Source: Mytilisepta virgata (lineage: Eukaryota > Mollusca > Bivalvia > Mytilida > Mytilidae). Taken from it: 64,000 bases of DNA. The notes under the pieces are model-generated. The model saw only the letters and a program-made list of their open reading frames with translations, was not told the origin of the DNA and searched no databases. This document shows, piece after piece, positions 57,036 through 64,000 of this stretch. The stretch's first letter is position 1. Every line of letters begins with the position of its first letter. The stretch spans positions 32,984,580 to 33,048,579 of the forward strand of contig CM051510.1 of NCBI GenBank assembly GCA_028015205.1. Reading direction: 5' to 3'. Made by a program: the position numbers and the translations under genes.

Positions 57036-57724
57036 TAACACCGAAACATTTGGAAGACCAAAAACCAAACTTATTTTAAACTAAGAAGTACTCATAACCA
57101 AAAATACCGAAATACGAAGCCAAATTTCAGCTAAGGAGATCTACCATGTGCAATACAAAGAATGAACCCTTAGTATTTCTATTATTTTTGAATTTTGCTG
57201 AATACTGGTAATTTTGGTAACAAATCAATGAATAATCATATCATACAAGTCTGAAGACCAAAGTTTACGCTTTATCAAACCACCCTTAAAATTTCATATT
57301 TTGAAGCCATATTTAAACTGAATTCTGCTGTGTTGGTTATTGCATTCATTTACGATATTGCAATCACAAATAGAACACAAAAACCCAATACAAAACGCAT
57401 TTCTCTTGAAGCCGGTTATTTACCTGAGGATGTTGATGGCCAATACAAAGCTGAAGGCTAGAACCCTGTAGTAGAAGGTTTATAGTAATTGCACGGGTTA
57501 TGACATCATAGTTAGTTTGTTTCTTTAACTACCAACGCATTTTCAAAAAAGGAAAAGGAGAAATCAAGGCCTCAAACAGTGATGAAATAAATAATTTGAT
57601 GTGTTGGAAGAATAATGATAATTGAAAGAAAAAATTTACCTTTACTAGGTACATGTACATTAACAGAAACGTGTCTTATTGGAAAAATGTTCAATTTGTA
57701 CAGTTGTATATCAATTTATTTCAG

Positions 57725-57745
57725 AAGTCGATAATTTAAAAAAGG
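57725..57745 (+). CDS. Microexon B (21 bp)
   Basis: AA-GTC-GAT-AAT-TTA-AAA-AAG-G between TATCAATTTATTTCAG and GTAAGTG, phase 1-1, residues EVDNLKK. Twin of 52953-52973. Confidence 0.6.
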
Positions 57746-57819
57746 GTAAGTGAAATAAGATAGGAAACAGACGCTGGATTACCTTGTACGAGAAACTAAA
57801 GATGACAAATATACCTCAG

Positions 57820-57945
57820 GAGCAATCCAAAAAAACCCAATCCATTTAACAGCCAAACCCACGAAGGCTAATGAACAACCACAAGCACAACAAATAAACA
57901 TAGAAAAAAAAACAATGAACAACACGAACTCCTATAAAAACCCAA
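57820..57945 (+). repeat. Dispersed repeat, copy after microexon B
   Basis: Same family and orientation as 53199-53345, about 80 bp downstream of the microexon donor. Confidence 0.65.
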
Positions 57946-58954
57946 TTAAAATTGCGCGATATTGGAATATAAAAAAAAACAAATTATTTGGTTTTTATTG
58001 ATGTTCTTTAGATTGAAAGTCGCTGTAAGATATTCATCAACGAGCACATAGTCCACATACAGCATTACTATAGACAGGGCAAATAATATTCGATACAACT
58101 TTTCTGCGCGCATCTAATAACAGTTTTGTGCCATTTATGGAAACATAATACATTATAGTTCACAAAAGAGTTCTAATAAGCATAAAATCGTACTTTAAGA
58201 TACCTGAGATGTATTATTGGTTTTAAAACTAAATTGGATTTGTTTCCCGATCATATAATCAACTAGAACCTATCATCATATTTTGCTGAAGCCAGTTATC
58301 ATATTTTTCCGAAATCTCTGTTCCAGTAATAATATCGTTACAGAAGAAGCAAAACATACTAAATGTCATAGACATTAACATAGATAATTACATGTCCTTG
58401 GGGATGTTGCATGCAAAGTATTTAAGATACCATTGGTTCAATATCGGTATAAAAACATTTATCAGGTGTTAGTGAGCACTATATGAAACATTTGGTTTCA
58501 TCAATACGATAAAACACGATTTGATCACAAAAATTCATTCTTCTCTGAATATATTTGTATTGTTCCCACAAACATGCAATAAATATATAATATTGCATTG
58601 ACAACCTACAATTTTAGAGCTCAGTTTTATAATATTCAAATGTCACAGATCTTGAAAAAATTTTTTTGATGCACAAGATGTGCAAATGTCGTCGAGTTAC
58701 GACTCGTCAGTTGAGAAATGACAATTTATGTGGGTTGCCTAAGCGGATGTTTAACAAACACATAATAATACTCTAAGCCTATTTATGTGCTTAGCTTTGT
58801 CTGACAATATTAAATATATTGTTAAGCAATGTATGGCTCTGAAGTCTATTTACCGGACATGATTTTAATCAGAAGTCGCAGTTTTCTCAACCTATTTCCG
58901 CTGATTTTGGCATCAATCATTACACAGTTTCTGAGAAATTGCTTACCCACTAAT
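57946..58954. other. Intron, nothing recognised
   Basis: AT-rich with no gene or repeat that I can name. Confidence 0.4.
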
Positions 58955-59830
58955 ACCCGCTTCACACACACGGATTTTTCGCATGAGCCCTTAGATCGCC
59001 AACTCGAAGTCAATCGCAAGCATCCGTTCATAACTCGTTGGTATCCGTTAATAACTCGTGACAACTCGCAAACACTCTTGAGGATCCGTGAAAGAAGAGG
59101 CAAATTTTTTGACATGTCAATAATTTTTTTACGATTGTCCACGGATTATTTTTTTCATAAATAACTCCCAATTAAGCTGTAACAATCTGTAACAATCAGT
59201 AAGTATCGTAAACCGATCGCAACAACAGGTAACCCTCCGTAAACTGCTCACAAGAATCTGTAAATGTCTCGTTAACTATTTGTTTTACGATTTGTTACGG
59301 TTAGTTTACGATTTGTTTACGGATTATTACTAGTGCTTAAGTGATGTTTACGATTTCATTCACGTCTTGTTACAATGGCTTATCGGATTGTTAAGAGTTA
59401 TTACGAGCACTTTACCTATAGTTACGAGTACTCTATGAATACATAAGTATACTTTACGATTTAAGAAAGGTATAAACATGGTCTCGCTGGATGTCAGTTG
59501 TCGAATGCCGATACACAGAGAATTGCATACTTTTTTGCAAAAAGCTTTAGGACTTGTAACGAACTCGCAACTATTCGTAACAACACTTCTACAGGTCGTA
59601 GTTTACAGTTAAAGATTAGATGAATCGTACCATTTCGTAATATACTCGTAACAATCCTTAAAAAGCTCGTAATATGTCGTAACGTGCTCGTATTTTTCCA
59701 GGGTAATTCGAAACAAATCGTAGATTTTTGTCCCAAACACATCGTAATAACTCGTAATAAACCGTAAATGGCTCGCAATTAGTCATAACCACTCTTAAAT
59801 TGCTCGTGCAAGTGGCCAAATCGTAAAGAT
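58955..59830. repeat. CGTAAC-rich degenerate short-word tract
   Basis: Words such as CTCGTAACAA, CCGTAAAC, TCGTAATAACTCGTAATAA recur every 10-15 bases without a fixed period. Between about 59275 and 59470 the reverse complement dominates (TTACGATTTGTTACGGTTAG). It then reverts. No coding frame runs through it. Confidence 0.6.
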
Positions 59831-60054
59831 CATTGTACTTTTATGAATGTATACCATACATAGGGATTCGTAAGAAAAGTCTGTGTATGTGAAGGTATCA
59901 TTAGATATCAAAATTTGGAAGTAAAATGACTTCAGACCAAGGTCACTCATAGTTTAACTACAAAGGAAACAATATTACTGTAAATGGCTGCGGAAACAGT
60001 TGCAAATGTTTTCGATCCTTGTGACAAACATAATATTACTGCAACAACAACTTT

Positions 60055-60970
60055 TAGCTCACCTTGCCAAAGGCAATTTGAGCTTTTGTAATCACTTGGC
60101 GTCCTTCGTCCGTCCATCTGTAAACTTTTACATTTTCATCTTCTCCTCTGAACCCCTGGATCTATTAAACTGAAACTTGGCCTGCAGTTTCTATAGAAGG
60201 TCCTTTATAACGTTGGCATAAATCATACCGGGCCGTGAAACAAAATGGCCGCTATGAGCATTTACATGTTCTGATTGGTCGAAATTTAAAACTTCTCTGA
60301 ACCGTAAAGCCAAATGAACTGATTTTTGGTATGGAACATCTATGGAAGGTCCTTTACAAAATTTGAATAAATCGTTCCAGTCCGTGAAACAGAATGGCTG
60401 CCATGAGCATTTTCATGTTCTGATTGGTCGAAATTTAAAACTCCTTCTCCTCTGAAACCGTAAAGCCAAATGAACTGATTTTTTGGTATGGGGCATCCAT
60501 GGAAGGCCCTTTACAAAGTTTGCATAGATCATCTTGGTCCGTGAAACAAAATGGCCGTCATGAGCATTTACATGTTCTGATTGGTCGAAATTTAAAACTT
60601 CTTTTCTGAAACCATAAAGCCAAATGAACTGATTTTTGAAATTTAAAACTTGTAGTCCTCTGAAACCGTAAAGTTAAATGAACTGATTTTTGGTATGGAG
60701 CATCTATGGAAGATCATTTACAAACCTTGCATAAATTTTTCTTGTCCGTGAAACAAAATGGCCGCCAGAAACCTTTATATGTTCTGATTGGCGAAATTTA
60801 AAACTTCTTCTCTGAAACCGTTTGGCCAATGAACTTATACTTGGTATGAAGCATTTATAGCAGATAATTTACAAAGTTTCCAGAAATCAATCTAGTCTGT
60901 CAAATCAAATCAAACGTTTGTGACTGCCAGGTTAGCGATACAAGCTCAGCCCACTGAGCCTCTTGTTTAG
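60055..60970 (+). repeat. 'ATCACTTGGCGTCC' element, copy 3, with 170-bp units
   Basis: Starts TTAGCTCACCTTGCCAAAGG and ATCACTTGGCGTCC, ends GGTTAGCGATACAAGCTCAG and GAGCCTCTTGTTTAG. The interior is a tandem array of about five units with GAACTGATTTTTGGTATGG, GGAAGGTCCTTTACAAA, GTGAAACAAAATGGCCG and ATGTTCTGATTGGTCGAAAT, period about 170 bp. Confidence 0.8.
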
Positions 60971-62009
60971 AGGTGAGCACGTTTTGATTGTCAGCACACC
61001 TGCCTTCCCTTATAGCAACATAAATGGTGACAACCTTTTTTCTAGCAGTAACAGATGTATTGTGTTCATGTCAACCAATTTGTGACAGTCACAACGTTGT
61101 ATTAGACATAATCGGACTGCCTAGACATTTGAATGGGGTGATCTGTTCCATAATTTTGAAGAGTTCGGATCACTAATATGATGTAAAACTTTCAGAAATA
61201 AGTTACCGAATAGCAAACCCGCAGCGGCCTTCGCGTAAACGTAAACGGTACTACATGTACTTCCTATTAATATCTTTTAGCATAACTAGTAACCCATATA
61301 TTACACATTTTTAAAGTTCCTGTGAATTTTCGAATCTGTCACACTATTCTTGTTATCAAGACTACTCGTTCATTTTTCAAATTCACAAATAACGTTAACA
61401 ATGCCATAACAATCAATCAAAGCAACCCAATTGACAGAACTCCGGAAAAAACTACATAAAGGAGTACAAAACGCAAACATGAACACCACAGAGGGACAGT
61501 CTGACATTTTATGCATTCTACTCCTATATAGTATTTACCTACATCCCATGCCGGACTCGTTGTTTTTCTAGTAATACATTCGGATTTCTGACTATTTCAT
61601 TGACATTCTCACAGGTTACAACAATGGGTGAAGGGGTTTTCTTGAAAGGTCAAAACTGTAAGAGGAATGTGATCCTTGGTTGGATCAAAAACAGCTCTGG
61701 CCTCATGTATGCCATTTTCTATACACAGGTTGCAGACTCAACCATTAAAACATTATTATTCAGAATGACACCAATTGTTTGACCTTTAGTGACTATTTCT
61801 GTATAAGAAGGTACATGCATATAACTTGTCACTATAACAGGATGTTGCAGTACTTGCATACTGAAAACATTGGAATACCCCCTGTTATTGATAAAAAATC
61901 CAAAGGGTTTCCATACTGGGTTGGACTACTACATGTGGGAAAATTTCTATTCTGACTAGATTTTGGTTTCGTTCTTGCTGATATTGCCGATGGTTATTGT
62001 TATTTTGTC

Positions 62010-62012
<3 letters not shown>
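60971..62012. other. Intron or repeat debris
   Basis: Around 61430-61560 and 61614-61940 the sequence looks like mobile-element debris. On the minus strand 61880-61740 reads HPVIVTSYMHVPSYTEIV and TKGQTIGVILNNN, possibly a retroelement protein. The plus-strand frame 61614-61781 overlaps this and is not preferred. Confidence 0.35.

Positions 62013-62050
<38 letters not shown>
62013..62050 (+). repeat. TA microsatellite
   Basis: Uninterrupted (TA)n of about 16 units from 62013. Confidence 0.9.
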
Positions 62051-62189
62051 CTCCCGTGAATATTTTGGCTTTGGCTCAAATATCTATTCTGTATATTTTG
62101 TCTATTTTCTTGGTAATTTCCTTTGTATCTGCTATTCTGATGTAATTAATTCAAATTTATTTTGATCATGTCCAAAGTAAAGTCAAGAA

Positions 62190-62330
62190 ATACCAAAGGG
62201 ATATTCGAAGGAGGGAACAATCGAAACAGCTGACAAACTCCGGAGAACAACAAAGACAAGACCAAAACAATACATGCATTACAATTAAAAACTAAAAACA
62301 TATGAACAACATGGACCCAAACTTTCCATT
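62190..62330 (+). repeat. Dispersed repeat fragment
   Basis: GACAAACTCCGGAGAACAACAAAGACAAGACC, ATTAAAAACTAAAAACATATGAACAACATGGA-type sequence, loosely related to 53199-53345 and, through AACTCCGGA, to 61440. Confidence 0.45.
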
Positions 62331-62952
62331 TAGAATTATGAGATTCTTCTGTAAGGCACTTGAAATTATTTAAGGGGATAAGATACAATTACGGATGTCA
62401 AGTAAAGGTTGAACGTAATAATGGTTCACGTCACAGTATAGCTGTAAAATTTTAATTCCGTGAATTTGACGTCACAATTACACAAAGTGTAATATGTTCA
62501 TGCTGGAATGATCTGAAATCCACGAAATTTTACGCTCCACTGAAAAACGTCACAGTTCGGTTGGCACATTGGGGGAATGGCCCCTTTTCTGAAGAAGGGC
62601 GAGCAAGATTCGCAGAGAAAAATGTGCAGAAAAACTAAAACAGTTAAAACATTTTAGGACAGTTGATCCTGTACATTGTGACTAGACATTGTATTTAGAT
62701 CACTGCTATTAAAAAGAAAACTCGAATTCAACATTAGAAACATTAATGTAATCTGTGTTATGGGAACTTTTGCATAGTTTACAAATCCTAAACATTATGT
62801 GCACAACTATTTGCTACAATGCAGTCATTATCAGTGTTGTCTTAGTTGTTAGTAATTTCGGACAGATCTCAAGATTGGCTTTGTCTTGGCACAATACATC
62901 AAATACAAAGCATAGTGTTGAGTTTATATATTAAATATCACCCATTTTGCAG

Positions 62953-63026
62953 TCGAATTCTCGAGGAAACCAAGAAAAGCACAGCCATTTCAACTTCAAC
63001 GTGTTACATCAGGCAACGAAATATAA
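62953..63026 (+). CDS. Possible final coding exon of the host gene
   Basis: After the acceptor TCACCCATTTTGCAG the phase-1 frame (compatible with microexon B at 57745) gives VEFSRKPRKAQPFQLQRVTS, GNEI and TAA at 63024-63026. CAATAAAAATGG at 63061 supplies an AATAAA 36 bp after the stop. The other two frames are also open here, so the choice rests only on phase and on the polyadenylation signal. If right, the gene ends in a short basic tail. Confidence 0.35.
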
Positions 63027-63074
63027 GCGTAATTGTCAATCTTCAAACGTTGAAATAATGACAATAAAAATGGG

Positions 63075-64000
63075 AAACCTAAAAATTATTGATAATATAT
63101 ATATAGCTTCACAAATGTGGACTTTCCCCGTTTATATTTAAATATAAGCATTTAACAGTTCTCTTCACAAAAACTGAAATTCTTGAATTTTACCAACAGA
63201 ATAAAACATATTTGTAACTCGACGCAATACCGTGTGAAACATCTAATATATTCATATCTGACATATCTGATTGACAACAAGGTGAGTGAGAAGGGTTTCC
63301 ATCGGGCTTTATACAAAAATACCATGCATAAAAACGCCTTTTTAACCCTTGTTGTGGTCTAGATAGGGTAAGTTATATTTCTTGCTTGATAATTTTTAAT
63401 TATTTTTAGTTATTTAAAAGGTAACGAAAAACAAAACATCTAGATATTTTTAACACACTGTATTTCTACCTAAAAACTTATTAAGTCGATCTTATTTTAC
63501 CTGTTAAATAATTAAAACCTAAATACTATATGAAACTCATCCCAAAATAATAAAAACTAATTTTAAAATGAGCCCATATTGTTTTTTATATGTGCTCTCT
63601 TAAAAATCAAAATGATCAGTTTAAAATATGAGCAAGCGTAACGTCCTATATTCTCCAAATAATCGAAAGGAAACTTTAAAATAATTTATTTAAATATACA
63701 TACATATTGTCATCTATTTCACACAATCTGTAGAAAACTTGTAGAAACGCTGAAACTGTCTTTCATTAGCACTAAGAAAGGGGAATTTTATTTAAGGCGC
63801 GGTTTTTGCGGTAAACATAGACATCGTTATTTGAATCAAACGAGAAAGCGTAACGTCGTTACGCGCGTAAATCAAGAAAAGGAAACAGGCGGCCCTAGAT
63901 TATGAGGTTTTAAGCTAAAAACAACGCACGGCAAGCCCCCTCTTTTTATTTGTGCTTGACTGCAGCTGTATAAAAACATAAAAAAATAGGAAAAAATCAA
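63075..64000. other. Downstream sequence, nothing recognised
   Basis: AT-rich with no supported exon. GTAACGTC words at 63635 and 63850 are not enough to call a repeat. Confidence 0.4.

Larger units (their letters stand above)
56566..57258 (-). mobile_element. Second tandem array with decayed hammerheads, retrozyme-like
   Basis: Two copies with a 378-bp offset (ATGCTG at 56612 and 56990). On the minus strand each has GATCTAGGTCCGGAGGATATTCACC-like and CTTAGCTGAAATTTGGC blocks that correspond to GGTGGACTG..CCTTGGGCATTATCAGCC and CTTAGCTGAGTTTGG in the 40.8-kb array. Each also carries a hammerhead-like fold in the same relative place. Same monomer length, opposite strand. The base sequences are otherwise far apart, so this is a distinct subfamily. 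Confidence 0.65.

Noticed and set aside
61614..61781. Acceptor-like CTCACAG followed by a 55-codon plus-strand frame (MGEGVFLKGQ..)
   Set aside because: It enters in phase 0, unlike neighbouring host exons, and the minus strand of the same stretch reads more like a decayed retroelement protein.
1..64000. CRISPR arrays, tRNA, rRNA, bacterial operons
   Set aside because: No direct-repeat/spacer pattern, cloverleaf with A/B boxes or rRNA signature was seen. The sequence is eukaryotic.

Overview
The window is AT-rich eukaryotic DNA with long introns and dense transposon debris. It has no bacterial-style gene layout. The repeat content points to a marine bivalve, most likely a mussel (Mytilus-like): APE-type LINEs, one carrying a viral-type 2A motif, hammerhead-ribozyme repeats with a monomer of about 375 bp, and 'ATCACTTGGCGTCC' elements. 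The genus is my recollection of mussel repeats and no search was run.

Host gene. One plus-strand gene of unknown function appears to run across most of the window. Ten exons can be defined by splice sites and phase: 1161-1331, 22768-22987, 30634-30756, 31459-31776, 32753-32893, 51834-52010, 52953-52973, 54945-55100, 55831-55989 and 57725-57745. From 22987 onward every junction is phase 1. The first three exons are charged coiled coil and the next two look like an alpha/beta domain. The last five contain a duplicated pair (a CxxC exon plus a 21-bp microexon). No promoter or initiating ATG is visible, so the gene starts upstream of the window. Possible final exons are listed at low confidence.

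Transposon nest in the first large intron (1332-22767). A degraded LTR-retrotransposon integrase lies in two pieces (3415-4110 and 10690-11250). A 5.5-kb APE-type LINE lies between them, bounded by a 13-bp direct repeat (4748-10266). Next come a 1737-bp LTR element with identical 206-bp LTRs and no evident gag or pol (13579-15315), and a second APE-type LINE (about 16470-21985). The ORF1 of that second LINE is split by an integrase-bearing DNA transposon remnant with TGTAAC termini (16694-17523). Both LINEs are dead: motif A of reverse transcriptase is mutated in one and deleted in the other.

Ribozyme repeats. Two tandem arrays of about 375-bp monomers, at 40823-41690 (plus) and 56566-57258 (minus), carry one hammerhead-like fold per monomer at the same place. 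Stem I differs between them by compensatory changes. Relics of the same wider family lie near 22.2, 23.7, 35.8, 38.4 and 38.9 kb. This resembles the metazoan retrozymes (small non-autonomous retroelements that make circular RNAs) and is the most interesting system in the window.

The rest is other repeats: three elements starting 'AGNTCACNTGGCC' with internal minisatellites, an inverted pair of pogo-like MITEs, a purine/pyrimidine-asymmetric GAGCA array, a Penelope-like fragment, a CGTAAC-rich tract at 58.95-59.83 kb and several tandem duplications. I saw no rRNA, tRNA or CRISPR.
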